A stretch of 64,000 nt of DNA from G963674665 sp963674665 (GTDB lineage Bacteria; Desulfobacterota; Desulfovibrionia; Desulfovibrionales; Desulfovibrionaceae). A program made the position numbers and the translations under genes. Under the pieces are notes generated by a model. It had not been told where the DNA came from. It made no database searches and worked only from the letters and a program-made list of their open reading frames with translations. The stretch's first letter is position 1; the number at the start of each line of letters is the position of its first letter. Shown piece after piece: positions 1 through 8,874 of the stretch. The DNA lies in the NCBI GenBank assembly GCA_963674665.2, contig CAXXPL010000009.1, positions 1,116,001 through 1,180,000 of the forward strand. Reading direction: 5' to 3'.

Positions 1-1001
1 TTTACGGCACCGCGGGGTACGAGAACCTCGACCACATCCAGGAGCTCGCCGACGCCGGCGCAGTGGCCTTCAAAACCTACCTCCATCCCGCGGAACCCGG
101 CAGGGAAAAGGAGTTCACCGGCATTGTCTGCCCCGACGCGGGCAGCCAATACGGGACCATGGAGGCCGTGGCCAGGACGGACCGGCGCCATTGCCTGCAC
201 TGTGAAGTCAACGATATGGTGAATTTCTTCACCGCCCGTATGAGAAAGACAGGCCGCACCGACGGCCGGGTGCACTCCGAATGCCGCCCCCAGGTGTGCG
301 AGGACGCATCCGTGGCCATGACCCTGGCCATGGCGGCCAGCCTGAACGCCTCCATCGTCATCTGCCACATGTCCTCGGCCGACGCCCTGGACCTGGTGCG
401 GGAGGCCAGAGTCAGGGGCGTGGACGTGGTTGCCGAGACCTGCCCCACCTACCTGTTCATGAACACGGACTATCTGGACAAGTTCGGGGTATTCGCCAAG
501 AACAACCCCCCGCTGCGCTCCGAGGAGAACCGGCTGCGCATGTGGGAGCATATCGCGGCCGGCACCATCGACTACATCGCCACGGACCACTCGCCGTGGC
601 GCCCCGAATCCAAGCAGGGGGGGATTTTCGACGCCTACGCCGGCATGGCCAGCTTCGACATGATCCTGCCCCTGATGCTCGACGCCATCAACAAGGGCTG
701 GATCTCCGCGAGCAAGGCCGCTGTCATGCTCAGCGAACGCCCCGCCGAGGTGTTCAAGCTCGGACGCAAGGGCCAGCTCAGGACAGGTTTTGACGCGGAC
801 TTCGTGCTCGTGGACATGGACGCGACATTCGTCTTTGACAAGAGCAGGAGCCATACCAAGGCCGCCGAACTCATGCACGTTTTCCACGGCATGGAACTCT
901 CCGGCAGAATCAAGTCCACCTGGGTGCGCGGCACCAAGGTTCAAGAGGAGGGGCAGACTCTCGGGGCCGCGGGCCACGGGCAGTTTGTCAAACCGGAATG
1001 A
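1..1001 (+). CDS. Amidohydrolase of the hydantoinase/allantoinase/dihydroorotase group, 5' end outside the window
   Basis: The frame is open from base 3, so the start and the N-terminal HxH metal pair lie upstream of the window. The other metal ligands of cyclic-amide hydrolases are visible in order: the lysine that is carboxylated in this family (AVAFKTYL), a histidine in CLHCE, a histidine in ICHMSS, and the aspartate in ATDHSPW. The C-terminal stretch FDADFVLVDMDATFVF is the usual small beta domain of the family. The family opens cyclic amides such as hydantoins, allantoin or dihydropyrimidines; the substrate cannot be told here. The stop overlaps the next gene's start as ATGA, so the two are probably translationally coupled. 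The neighbour belongs to the Asp/Glu/hydantoin racemase superfamily, which favours a hydantoinase-like role over pyrimidine synthesis. Confidence 0.85.
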   Translation, partial: YGTAGYENLDHIQELADAGAVAFKTYLHPAEPGREKEFTGIVCPDAGSQYGTMEAVARTDRRHCLHCEVNDMVNFFTARMRKTGRTDGRVHSECRPQVCEDASVAMTLAMAASLNASIVICHMSSADALDLVREARVRGVDVVAETCPTYLFMNTDYLDKFGVFAKNNPPLRSEENRLRMWEHIAAGTIDYIATDHSPWRPESKQGGIFDAYAGMASFDMILPLMLDAINKGWISASKAAVMLSERPAEVFKLGRKGQLRTGFDADFVLVDMDATFVFDKSRSHTKAAELMHVFHGMELSGRIKSTWVRGTKVQEEGQTLGAAGHGQFVKPE

Positions 1002-1675
1002 TAGGGCTCGTGGTGCTGGGGCACACGCCCCGGCCGGATCATGAGGCCGTGTACGAGGCCGTCGCCCCGGGAACCCCCAGGCTCATCGCCGGGGGGCTGG
1101 ACGGGTTCACCCCGGACCAGGCCCGAGCCCTCCACGACCAGTGCGGCGAGAGCCCCCTGGTGTGTCTCCTGTCGGACAGGACCACAGTGGAGATACCCCT
1201 GCCCGTGTTGTTCCCCTATCTGAAAAAAAGGGTGGAGGAACTCGCCGAGGCTGGGGCCACGTCGGCTGTTATTCTGTGCAGCGGCGGGTTCCCCGAGTTC
1301 GATTGCTCCATTCCGGTGATCCTGCCCGGCAGGATCGTGCCCGCCGTGGTGGCCGGGCTCTACCCTGGAAAGCGCATCGGACTGGTGGTGCCCAACGCCG
1401 CGCAGATGAACGCGGCCCAGGCGCATTGGCGCTCCATGGGCGTGGAGACCATGGCCACTGTCATCGCCCCCTACCAGGGGCAGGGGATTGAAGCCGGGGC
1501 AACGTTCTTCGCCTCCAACAAAGTGGACCTGGTGGCCATCGACTGCATGGGTTTCACCGAGGAGGACAGGGACCAGCTCAAGGCCTTGTGCGGCTGCCCG
1601 GTACTGCTCCCCAAGACCCTGGTTGCCCGGGTGGCCCTGGAGATGGAGCTGTCCGCCCCGCACTCTCCATCCTGA
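998..1675 (+). CDS. AroM-family protein (Asp/Glu/hydantoin racemase superfamily)
   Basis: A protein of 225 residues. The opening IGLVVLGHTPRPD, the central PGRIVPAVV and the late VDLVAIDCMGFTEEDRD match the AroM family pattern, and length fits AroM (about 225 residues). AroM itself has no established reaction. Unlike the E. coli protein as I remember it, this one has a cysteine in the first conserved loop (ILCSGGFPEFD, about residue 90) as well as in the second (IDCMGF, about residue 180), the arrangement used as a catalytic cysteine pair by racemases of the superfamily. It overlaps the amidohydrolase stop by four bases. A role in isomerising an amidohydrolase substrate or product is inference from this context. 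Confidence 0.75.
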   Translation: MIGLVVLGHTPRPDHEAVYEAVAPGTPRLIAGGLDGFTPDQARALHDQCGESPLVCLLSDRTTVEIPLPVLFPYLKKRVEELAEAGATSAVILCSGGFPEFDCSIPVILPGRIVPAVVAGLYPGKRIGLVVPNAAQMNAAQAHWRSMGVETMATVIAPYQGQGIEAGATFFASNKVDLVAIDCMGFTEEDRDQLKALCGCPVLLPKTLVARVALEMELSAPHSPS

Positions 1676-1703
1676 TGTATCAGCAACAAGGAAGTACGCA
1701 CAA

Positions 1704-2285
1704 ATGAACAAAAAGATAAATCTCGGAAAGGATGTCCGCATCAACCCCATGGTCATCGGCCTCATCGGCACGCAGGTGAACGGCAAGGCCAACTTCATCA
1801 CCGTGGGGCAGGTCTACCGCCTGAACATGTCTCCGGCCTACATCGGCACCTCCATCAACCCCCCGCATTACTCCACCCAGGGTATCGAGGAGCACAGGGT
1901 CTTCAGCGTGAACATCCCCTCCACCGCCATGGCCGAAGCCGCGGACTACTGCGGTATCGTGAGCGGCCGGAGGCACGACAAGTCCGGGCTGTTCGAGCTC
2001 TTTTACGGGGAACTCGGCGAAGCCGCCCCCATGATCAAGGACTGCCCCATGTGCTTCGAGTGCAGGCTGGTGGATATCTACAAGATGCCCAGCAACAACC
2101 TGTACGTGGGGGAAGTGGTGGCCGCCTACTCGGAGGAGCGGTACATCAAGGACGGTCACCCGGACGTGCAGGCCATGGACCCGCTGCTGTTCACGGCCAC
2201 GGACAAGAAATACTGGTCCGTGGGCTCCTACGTGGGCAAGGCCTACAGCATGGGAAAAGCCCTGAAGGACAAGGATGAGGAATAG
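1704..2285 (+). CDS. Flavoredoxin-like flavin reductase domain protein
   Basis: The ATG at 1704 is preceded by AAGGAAG at a normal distance; a longer frame upstream of it overlaps the previous gene and is not used. The 193-residue product has the split-barrel flavin reductase signature: an early IGLIGTQVNGKANFITVG strand, FSVNIPS, ADYCGIVSGRRHDKS and a late FECRLVDIY. This order matches the FMN-binding flavoredoxin family of Desulfovibrio. Cysteines cluster in CPMCFEC. The protein probably binds FMN and passes electrons to a partner in the cytoplasm. It lies 28 bases after the AroM-like gene on the same strand and is likely cotranscribed with it and the amidohydrolase. The electron acceptor is unknown. 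Confidence 0.85.
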   Translation: MNKKINLGKDVRINPMVIGLIGTQVNGKANFITVGQVYRLNMSPAYIGTSINPPHYSTQGIEEHRVFSVNIPSTAMAEAADYCGIVSGRRHDKSGLFELFYGELGEAAPMIKDCPMCFECRLVDIYKMPSNNLYVGEVVAAYSEERYIKDGHPDVQAMDPLLFTATDKKYWSVGSYVGKAYSMGKALKDKDEE

Positions 2286-2299
2286 GGCGGGAATAAGTA

Positions 2300-2455
2300 G
2301 GTATTGCCGGGGGGAAACCTTTCTGTAGAAAAGTTCTCCCCACGGACCCCCTTCCAAAGACTTGTTTTGCAAAGGTTACATTTAAAAAGTTCCGGAAAGG
2401 GGAGTCCGAGGGGAAGAACCTCTTTCAAGAGGTTTTCCCCTCGGAAAACAATTTC
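2300..2455. repeat. Paired G/C-run hairpins of the dispersed intergenic family, copy 1
   Basis: Two hairpins in tandem. The first runs GGGGGGAAACCTTT...AAAAGTTCTCCCC near 2309-2340. The second is a long near-perfect stem at 2406-2444, CCGAGGGGAA...TTCCCCTCGG, with an inner AACCTCTT/AAGAGGTT arm. Between them GGACCCCCTTCC can pair with GGAAAGGGGAGTCC, so the whole block can also fold as one nested structure. It follows the flavin reductase stop and may end that operon. Similar blocks recur through the window. Confidence 0.7.
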
Positions 2456-2478
2456 ATAACTCACATCGGGAGATGAAT

Positions 2479-2886
2479 ATGGCCGAACGCCCGAAGCTCG
2501 CCATGAACAAGGCGGACAAGATGATAACCTTCATCTATTACAAGGACCTGGAAAAGGGCATCGACTTCTACCAGAATGTCCTGGGCTTTTCCATGATCAT
2601 CGACCAGGGCTGGTGCAAAATTTACCAGATCTCGGACTCCGGCTACCTTGGTATTGTGGACGAGGCAAAGGGCATGCAGAACTGGCACAAGGACAAGACC
2701 GTGCAGATCTGCATCCGCGTGCCCGAGGTCGCGCCCTGGTATGAATACTGCCGCGAGCTCGCGCCCCCGAATTTGTCGGAGATGTTCATCAGCGATGAGC
2801 TCAAGATCAAGGCCTTTGTGTTCGACGACCCCGAAGGCTACCAGATCGAATTCCAGGAATCCACGGCCAACGACCTGCTGTTCTAG
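2479..2886 (+). CDS. VOC (glyoxalase/bleomycin-resistance fold) family protein
   Basis: A small cytoplasmic protein of about 135 residues. The motif ITFIYYKDLEKGIDFYQNVLGF is typical of the first beta-alpha-beta unit of vicinal oxygen chelate proteins, and AFVFDDPEGYQIEFQE is the matching last unit with its metal-ligand glutamate. An ATG two codons earlier (2473) is possible, but GGGAG lies directly against it and is at a proper distance from 2479. It stands alone between the hairpin block and a convergent histidine kinase. Family members include glyoxalases, dioxygenases and resistance proteins; nothing here picks one. Confidence 0.8.
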   Translation: MAERPKLAMNKADKMITFIYYKDLEKGIDFYQNVLGFSMIIDQGWCKIYQISDSGYLGIVDEAKGMQNWHKDKTVQICIRVPEVAPWYEYCRELAPPNLSEMFISDELKIKAFVFDDPEGYQIEFQESTANDLLF

Positions 2887-3029
2887 AGCGTATAAACATT
2901 GAATAAGTTCAAATGCTCTGCAAGGATTTACCTGTAAATCAGACTGGCTTTGCCAGCCGTTGAATAAGCATTTCAAGCGTTAAATGCTCTAGTGCCGCGT
3001 TTCTCAGAAAGTATATGAAACGAGACCAT

Positions 3030-3061
3030 AAAGCCCCCGCGATTTTGCTTGCGGGGGCTTT
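3030..3061. terminator. Bidirectional terminator between convergent genes
   Basis: An 11-base perfect stem AAAGCCCCCGC/GCGGGGGCTTT with a 10-base loop, T-rich on both exits. It lies between the VOC gene (plus) and the hybrid kinase (minus). The rest of 2887-3119 has no gene; it holds two copies of AAATGCTCT. Confidence 0.8.
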
Positions 3062-3119
3062 CGTCTCCTTGGTGCGGTCACCGTTTTTTTTGGCGGCGGC
3101 TGGATGGCGGATCGAGAAC

Positions 3120-6100
3120 CTATCCGCCATATTCCTTCTTGAATACAGCGCTTACCACTTCACGAAGATCATCCGCCCCAACCGGTTTGGCAATGTATCC
3201 GTCCATTCCGGCATTCAGGAATCTCTCCTTGTCTCCGTCCATGGCGTAGGCTGTCATTGCCACGATAGGGATACCTTTCTTGTCATCTCCGCTCTCTCCC
3301 TGACGGATCGCGTGTGTGGTTTCCACGCCGTCAAGTCGCGGAAGCTGGATGTCCATGAGCACGAGATCGAAGGGCCCGGTTCTCAATTGCTCCAGCACCT
3401 GTCTTCCATCCATGACGCTGGAGACGTTGTGGCCAAGTTTTTCCAGCAGCTTTGCGGTGGCCACGGCGGAAATCCTGTCATCCTCCGCCAGAAGAATATT
3501 GAGCGTCGTTGGTGCAAGTATTTCCATCCGGGGCGGTCCGGCTAGTGAACATGGATCCGCATTCTGAAACGGGAGGCAGAAATAGAACTCGGCTCCTTTG
3601 CCTTCTTCGCTGTCCACGGCCATGGTGCCGCCCATGAGCTTCACGAGCCGCTTGGTGATGGTCAGGCCGAGCCCGGCACCCTGGAACTTTCGCGTGTAGC
3701 TCGTTTCCATCTGTGTGAAGGGAGTGAAGAGCGTGCCCAGCAAGACGTCGTCTATACCCATGCCCGTGTCGGACACGGAAAACAGGATATGTGACGTGTC
3801 GCCATCCCAATGCCGCAAGCGGTGAGCGTTTATTTCGACATGCCCCTCGTCGGTGAACTTGATCGCGTTGCCGACCAGGTTGGTGAGCACCTGCTGCAAC
3901 CGGGTCGGATCTCCGATGAGCGTCCCGGGAATATCCGGATCCAGTTGGACCCGCAGTTCCAGGCCCTTTTCCGACGCTGTGGGTATGAAGAGCTGGACAA
4001 TGGCATCCAGGGTGTCCTTGAAGTCGAAGGGCACCTTGGCGATGGTCATTTTGCCCGCCTCTATCCTGGACAAATCCAGGATGTCGCCGAGAAGGTGTGT
4101 CAGGCGCCTGCTGGCCAGCAGCGCGTTGCCGATGTAGTCCTTCTGTTCCGGATTGACGGGTGTTGTTTGCAAAAGCTGGAGCATGCCCATCAGGCCGTTC
4201 AACGGCGTACGGATCTCATGGCTCATGTTGGCCAGGAACTCGGACTTCGCTTGATTGGCGGCCTCGGCCAGTTCCACTGCCCGCTTGCGCTCCGTGACAT
4301 CCAACACGCTCCCCTTGATCAGGGTCAGGTCTCCATTTTCGTCATACTCGCCCTGGAAGGTCGAATGATAATACCCCGTGCTCCCATCGGGGCGCAGGAA
4401 CCTCTGGTCATATTTTCCAGGATCGCCGGACATGATGGCCCTTTGAATGAGCTCCTGGCCGCGGGCCAGATCTTCCGGCCAGGGCGCGGACAAGGCGAGG
4501 ATGGAGTCGATTTGAGGCGTGAAGGATTCAGGGTCGAGGCCGAATATCCTGTAGACCTCTTCCGACCATTCGACCTCCCCGGTTTTGACATACCAGCTCC
4601 AGTGCCCCAAACCTGCCAAGCGCTGCACTTCCCGCAGTTCCGCCATGGTCTGTTTTCGCTCCGTCACATCCTGATGCGTGCCGTACATCCATTCCGGCTC
4701 GCCTTCCCTGGTCCAGGTGGCGACCTTGCCACGATCGAGAACCCAGACCCATGAACCGTTCTTGTGCTTCATCCGACACTCGAATTCGTAAAACTCGGAT
4801 CGTCCCTCGAAACATTCTTCAAGCAAGCGGTGCGAACTCTCCAGATCTTCCGGATGGCAGAAATCCACCCAGGTTTGAATCGACGTCGGTGAAATTTCCT
4901 CCAGGGTATAGCCGATGATCTCGGCCCATCTTCTGTTGAAAATGGTCTCTCCAGTTTGCACGTTCCATTCCCAGGTGCCCACATTTGTGCCGTCAAGAAT
5001 GTGATCCAGTCGCATTTTCTGGTTGGCCAGCTGTATTTGCGCCTGCTTCCGTTCGCTGATGTCCCTGGTGACCATGATGACAATGGGTATGTTGTCGATG
5101 ACCGCTCCCGTGACACTCACTTCCGCGTCGTATGTTGTTCCATCCTTTCTCCGGTGTCGTGTCTCGAAGACCTTGTTGATCTCTTTGATGTCCTTGAATT
5201 CAAACCGTATTTGCTCCTCAGTGGCGTTGTCCTCGATGTCCCAAACTCTCAGGGTGGCAATCTCTTCAGGCGTATATCCCAACATTTTGCAAAACCGGGC
5301 ATTTGCCTCGACTATCAGGAAATCGCTGTTGAATGTCGCTATCCCGTCGAGGGATAAATCCATGAGGGATTGTCGGCGCTTTGTCTCTGAGACGTAATTT
5401 TGAAAAGCCTTGATTTGTTCCTGGTTGGCGGTCTCGGCCCACTCTTTCGCCTTGATGATCAGATCCTCGGCCTGTTTTTGTCTTTGAAGAACAGATGCTG
5501 TATATACTCCTGATATCATGAAAAAAATGAAGAAAGATACTCTGCTGAAAATATCACGCGGGGGAATGTCCAGGGCCAACAGGTCAACAAAGGTTTTTCC
5601 TTTGTCAAAGACAGATGCGCCTACAGCGCTGTCGATGACCCACCAAAGGCACCCCAGCAACATGAAGAAGCTGATGACGTGCCCTGTCCGTTCCCTGTTG
5701 ACAAGGGGGGGCAAGACAAGAAATCTTCTGAAGCAATGGATATGGAGCAGGACATCTGCGGTGAGTAAAAGCGAGAAGGCGACCGCGGCCTGCTTGATGG
5801 CAATGAATATTGAAAAGCTCCACGGGATGAAGTTGGGCGCATTTGCCGCCCATGACCAGGGTGGAGGGTTGAGGGACACTGCCCATCTCGTGATGGTGAA
5901 CAGGAGTATGGTGGAAAATACACGAAAAATGATTTCCGCAACATAGAGGTTCATCCACCATTTTTTATCAGGCTTGTTTTCCCTGCATTCGTAAATCCAG
6001 CCATGCCATATGATCCACAGTGTAAACGGAACAACGGCAGGTATGACCGCATACCCGTTCGTTGACGCCCAGAGCCACCACATGCTCTGACATCCACCGG

Positions 6101-6311
6101 CAAGGGCCGAGAGAAAGCCGTATTTCCAGCCCCAACTCAGGGTGATGAGCAGGGGAAAGAGCAAGCCGACAAGGATGGCCGCAGTATATTCGCCAAAAGG
6201 GAAGATTATGGTTTGGAAGTTGAGCGCAAAACCTGTGATTCCAAACAACAGGGAAACAATGACCTTATAGCAGCTGATGTTTTCTGCTTCCCGATGCCGG
6301 ACCGCATTCAT
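3120..6311 (-). CDS. Membrane hybrid sensor histidine kinase, PAS-PAS-PAS-HisKA-HATPase-receiver
   Basis: I take the ATG at 6311 because GGAGGA stands six bases before it; an upstream ATG at 6338 has no ribosome site. The 1063-residue product starts with about eight hydrophobic segments (residues 15-280), then a short coil and three PAS/PAC units (about 310-690, each ending in DISERK, DVTERK or DVTERK). HisKA carries NMSHEIRTPLNG (about 690), followed by an ATPase domain with DTGMGID and GAGLGLTI. A C-terminal receiver has AEDD and the phospho-acceptor in LMDIQLPRLDG (about 986). The N-terminal membrane region looks like an integral-membrane sensor but I cannot name its family. No response regulator or histidine phosphotransfer gene is adjacent, so the output is unknown. 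Codon use is like the neighbours. Confidence 0.9.
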   Translation of the reverse strand: MNAVRHREAENISCYKVIVSLLFGITGFALNFQTIIFPFGEYTAAILVGLLFPLLITLSWGWKYGFLSALAGGCQSMWWLWASTNGYAVIPAVVPFTLWIIWHGWIYECRENKPDKKWWMNLYVAEIIFRVFSTILLFTITRWAVSLNPPPWSWAANAPNFIPWSFSIFIAIKQAAVAFSLLLTADVLLHIHCFRRFLVLPPLVNRERTGHVISFFMLLGCLWWVIDSAVGASVFDKGKTFVDLLALDIPPRDIFSRVSFFIFFMISGVYTASVLQRQKQAEDLIIKAKEWAETANQEQIKAFQNYVSETKRRQSLMDLSLDGIATFNSDFLIVEANARFCKMLGYTPEEIATLRVWDIEDNATEEQIRFEFKDIKEINKVFETRHRRKDGTTYDAEVSVTGAVIDNIPIVIMVTRDISERKQAQIQLANQKMRLDHILDGTNVGTWEWNVQTGETIFNRRWAEIIGYTLEEISPTSIQTWVDFCHPEDLESSHRLLEECFEGRSEFYEFECRMKHKNGSWVWVLDRGKVATWTREGEPEWMYGTHQDVTERKQTMAELREVQRLAGLGHWSWYVKTGEVEWSEEVYRIFGLDPESFTPQIDSILALSAPWPEDLARGQELIQRAIMSGDPGKYDQRFLRPDGSTGYYHSTFQGEYDENGDLTLIKGSVLDVTERKRAVELAEAANQAKSEFLANMSHEIRTPLNGLMGMLQLLQTTPVNPEQKDYIGNALLASRRLTHLLGDILDLSRIEAGKMTIAKVPFDFKDTLDAIVQLFIPTASEKGLELRVQLDPDIPGTLIGDPTRLQQVLTNLVGNAIKFTDEGHVEINAHRLRHWDGDTSHILFSVSDTGMGIDDVLLGTLFTPFTQMETSYTRKFQGAGLGLTITKRLVKLMGGTMAVDSEEGKGAEFYFCLPFQNADPCSLAGPPRMEILAPTTLNILLAEDDRISAVATAKLLEKLGHNVSSVMDGRQVLEQLRTGPFDLVLMDIQLPRLDGVETTHAIRQGESGDDKKGIPIVAMTAYAMDGDKERFLNAGMDGYIAKPVGADDLREVVSAVFKKEYGG

Positions 6312-6734
6312 TCTGGCTTCCTCCAAGAGAGCGGACATTCATGCGCGCTATTTCGGAAAAACGGACGATTTGATCATTCATACTACACAAGGTGCAAATG
6401 ATTGCGTGAAGATGTCAAACTATACTATGCCAGCTTTTCCTTAAAAAAGGGACCCTCTGCCTTTTGATCGATTCCAAGTGGTCATTCCACCATTACCAGT
6501 CATTTTGTGGAAATTATAGCGGTAAGTTTTTCTCGCCAATGACTTCAATCGGTAATCCCTGAACGTTCTTGACTAAAAGTGAAAATAAACAATTACGGTA
6601 TGTTATTGTCTGTTTCGGCACCAGTTAGGGGGCGGTTTTGCCCGCACCTAGTAATAACACTCAAAATATAGTGCATTCTTGAATTCCATTCGCGCCCATT
6701 CCTCTGTAGCGGTCTACGGTTTCTTGGACACAAG
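6312..6734. other. AT-richer spacer upstream of the kinase, ending in an IS remnant tail
   Basis: No gene is visible. The kinase promoter must lie here but no convincing -35/-10 pair stands out. The last 35 bases before the ISL3 target site, read on the minus strand (TTGTGTCCAAGAAACCGTAG), look like the 3' end of the IS3/IS481-type remnant whose coding part continues beyond 8063. A small stem GGGGGCGG/CCGC lies near 6628-6645. Confidence 0.5.
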
Positions 6735-6742
6735 TTTAAAAA
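6735..6742. repeat. Target-site duplication, left copy (TTTAAAAA)
   Basis: TTTAAAAA here is repeated exactly at 8054-8061 on the other side of the ISL3 element. Eight bases is the usual duplication length for ISL3-family elements. Confidence 0.85.
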
Positions 6743-8053
6743 GGCTCATCCGGCTAGAGCGTACTTCGCTTCATGAATGCCCATGATTCTGAGCTTGAAG
6801 AACTCGTGATCTCGGTAGCCGTATGCCTGTCGCTTCATTGTCTTGATTTTGTTGTTTGTTCCTTCCATTGGTCCTGAGGAGATGGAGTGATCGTACCAGG
6901 CGAGGATGCCGAAGCGGCTTCCGGCCATGGTCTGAGCCATCGTTTTCAGCTGCGGCACGCCCGAACTGTCTGCACGTTTGATCCAGCCATCCAGAAACTT
7001 TTTAGCTTCTTCCTTGTCCCCCTGGCTCCATATCTGGCGCAAATCTTCCTTGAGGTAGTAGGCCTTGGCCAGAGGCTCGTTCATTTGCAGAGCTTGCTGG
7101 AGCCGGTCTGGCTCGTCTTTGTCCGCGTCCAGGTTGTCTGGATTCTTCAACAGAATCCAGCGGCTTCCCTTCAGCACGTCCCGCTCCAGAGTGTCCTTGA
7201 GTTCGTGGTAGAGCTTGCGTCGGATTTGCGTGAGCTTGTCGTTCATCAGCTTCACCACATGGAAGTGGTCAAAGACCAGAGGTACACCCGGCAGATTTTC
7301 AAGTACGGCAGAGATATATGCATTGCTCAGGTCGGTCGCCACGGCTTGGATTTTGGCCTTGCTGCGCTTCAGCCGTTTCCAGAAGGGAACGAGCGCATCC
7401 GCGCCTTTGCCGTCCCCCACAAACACGACGGCTCCACTCTTGATGTCCATGACCAGGGTCACATACTTGTGCCCCTTGCGAACACTGATCTCGTCAATGG
7501 CGATGTACTTGAGACCGGACAGGCGCGGCCTTGCAAACCGCCGCCGCAGGTGTCGCTTGAAGATGTCCTTCACACAGTCCCAACCAATCCCCAGCATATT
7601 CGCCACGTCAAGCATGGTCATCATCTTCGTCAGTGTCAGGACAAAACGCTCAAAAGCCCTTGTATACCAACGCCTGGGCTCAGCTATGTTGATGTCGATG
7701 CGGCGGGTGCAACCGCAATCCCGGCACTGCACTCGAGGGACATCAACAGCCAACCAGACCGGTTTGAAACCGATGGGCACAGTGCGCAGCCAGCGCTCTG
7801 CGCTGCCTCGCCTGATCACCTTGAAGCTCTTGCACCTGGGACAGCGGATCAACTTCGCTTTGGGCCGAATCCAGAGGATCACGCTTCCGGCAACGAAGGA
7901 CTGGCGGACATAGTCATAGCCTTGCAGGCCGAAAGCGTGGTAAATGAAACTCGTGGACATGGCGGATACTCCTTTCGATTCTCTGTGGTAGAAAAATCGA
8001 TTGGACGCCATGTCCCTTCATTTTGTCAAAAGGACGCTTGAGCCGGATGAACC
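6743..8053 (-). mobile_element. Complete ISL3-family insertion sequence, 1311 bp
   Basis: The ends are inverted repeats: the left end reads GGCTCATCCGGCTAGAGCGT and the complement of the right end reads GGTTCATCCGGCTCAAGCGT, with three mismatches in 20 positions. Identical 8-bp target duplications (TTTAAAAA) flank it. It carries one uninterrupted transposase gene on the minus strand, whose stop codon lies inside the left inverted repeat. The intact frame and exact duplication suggest a fairly recent insertion that may still move. It inserted immediately after the stop codon of an older IS3/IS481-type remnant. Confidence 0.9.
6746..7960 (-). CDS. ISL3-family transposase
   Basis: The start at 7960 is preceded by AAAGGAG at good spacing; an ATG at 8011 in frame lacks one. 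The product is about 404 residues. It has the N-terminal zinc-ribbon of ISL3 transposases (IRCPRCKSF about residue 40, then VQCRDCGCTRR about residue 80), a helix-turn-helix-like stretch, and the DDE-type core: YIAIDEISVRKGHKY with the first aspartate, AVATDLSNAYISAV with the second, LVFDHFHVVKLMN, and the C-terminal GPMEGTNNKIKTMKRQAYGY with the glutamate. Length matches the family (400-440). All catalytic positions are present, so it is likely functional. Confidence 0.95.
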   Translation of the reverse strand: MSTSFIYHAFGLQGYDYVRQSFVAGSVILWIRPKAKLIRCPRCKSFKVIRRGSAERWLRTVPIGFKPVWLAVDVPRVQCRDCGCTRRIDINIAEPRRWYTRAFERFVLTLTKMMTMLDVANMLGIGWDCVKDIFKRHLRRRFARPRLSGLKYIAIDEISVRKGHKYVTLVMDIKSGAVVFVGDGKGADALVPFWKRLKRSKAKIQAVATDLSNAYISAVLENLPGVPLVFDHFHVVKLMNDKLTQIRRKLYHELKDTLERDVLKGSRWILLKNPDNLDADKDEPDRLQQALQMNEPLAKAYYLKEDLRQIWSQGDKEEAKKFLDGWIKRADSSGVPQLKTMAQTMAGSRFGILAWYDHSISSGPMEGTNNKIKTMKRQAYGYRDHEFFKLRIMGIHEAKYALAG

Positions 8054-8061
8054 TTTAAAAA
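8054..8061. repeat. Target-site duplication, right copy (TTTAAAAA)
   Basis: Matches 6735-6742 exactly and defines the right boundary of the ISL3 element. Confidence 0.85.
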
Positions 8062-8062
8062 G

Positions 8063-8200
8063 TCAGGCAGCTTCAGGCAGTAAGCCGAGTTGTTTTTGGC
8101 GGACCTGAGCCGGTGTGCGGTAGCCATGTCTTCCGAGAATCCAATTTTCGTTGTAATCCCGTTGAAAAAAGAGAAGTGTCCGCCGCATATACGTCCATAC
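8063..8200 (-). pseudogene. C-terminal fragment of an IS3/IS481-type transposase (integrase core)
   Basis: Read on the minus strand to a TGA at 8063-8065, the frame gives LLFFQRDYNENWILGRHGYR followed by TPAQVRQKQLGLLPEAA. The YNENW...GYRTPAQVR pattern is the C-terminal end of rve-type transposases of the IS3/IS481 group. The upstream part of the gene is missing; the match fades before about 8200. Its 3' non-coding end was split off by the ISL3 insertion and now lies at about 6700-6734. The fragment cannot be active. Confidence 0.7.
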
Positions 8201-8231
8201 TTTCCGCGCAAGTATCGGGCTTTGAAGATAG

Positions 8232-8458
<227 letters not shown>

Positions 8459-8463
8459 AAGGA

Positions 8464-8497
8464 AAAAGCCCTTGCGGTGTTTGTCCGCAAGGGCTTG
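8464..8497 (-). terminator. Terminator of tRNA-Arg
   Basis: On the minus strand, AAGCCCTTGCGG and CCGCAAGGGCTT form a 12-base perfect stem followed by TTTTTCC, directly after the tRNA 3' end. Confidence 0.85.
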
Positions 8498-8503
8498 ATT
8501 TTC

Positions 8504-8580
8504 TGGCGCGCCCGCAGGGATTCGAACCCCGGGCCGTCTGCTTAGAAGGCAGATGCTCTATCCGACTGAGCTACGGGCGC
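8504..8580 (-). tRNA. tRNA-Arg(TCT)
   Basis: The acceptor stem is GCGCCCG/CGGGCGC, the D arm is GCTCAGTCGGATAGAGC, the anticodon loop is CTTCTAA giving anticodon TCT, the T arm is GGGGTTCGAATCCC, and CCA is encoded (8504-8506). It has its own promoter and terminator. The mobile remnants lie on its 3' side, a common integration position. Confidence 0.97.
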
Positions 8581-8591
8581 GTGAACAAAAA

Positions 8592-8621
8592 ATTATATGT
8601 CAAAGTACGCAACATGGTCAA
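8592..8621 (-). promoter_or_regulatory. Promoter of tRNA-Arg
   Basis: On the minus strand, TTGACC and TATAAT are separated by 18 bases, close to the vegetative sigma-70 consensus, with the -10 about 12 bases upstream of the mature tRNA. Confidence 0.75.
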
Positions 8622-8874
8622 GGTTTTGGGGGGTGCTGTGTTTGATGACCTATTTCCTTATAATACAAGAAGATCGGGGAGCTTGGCAAGGTATGGGAGT
8701 GGGAGGTTTTGTAGATCGCAGGGGACACAATGTGACGGTTCTGTGAATATTTGGTTTTGTTTTGCGGAAAAGCACGATAAAGTATCAAAAAAGACGCCCG
8801 TTCGGCCAGGACTCGCGGACGCGTCACGATGCAACCCGCCGTTCTGATCACGGCGCACACTCAAAGGGGCATTC

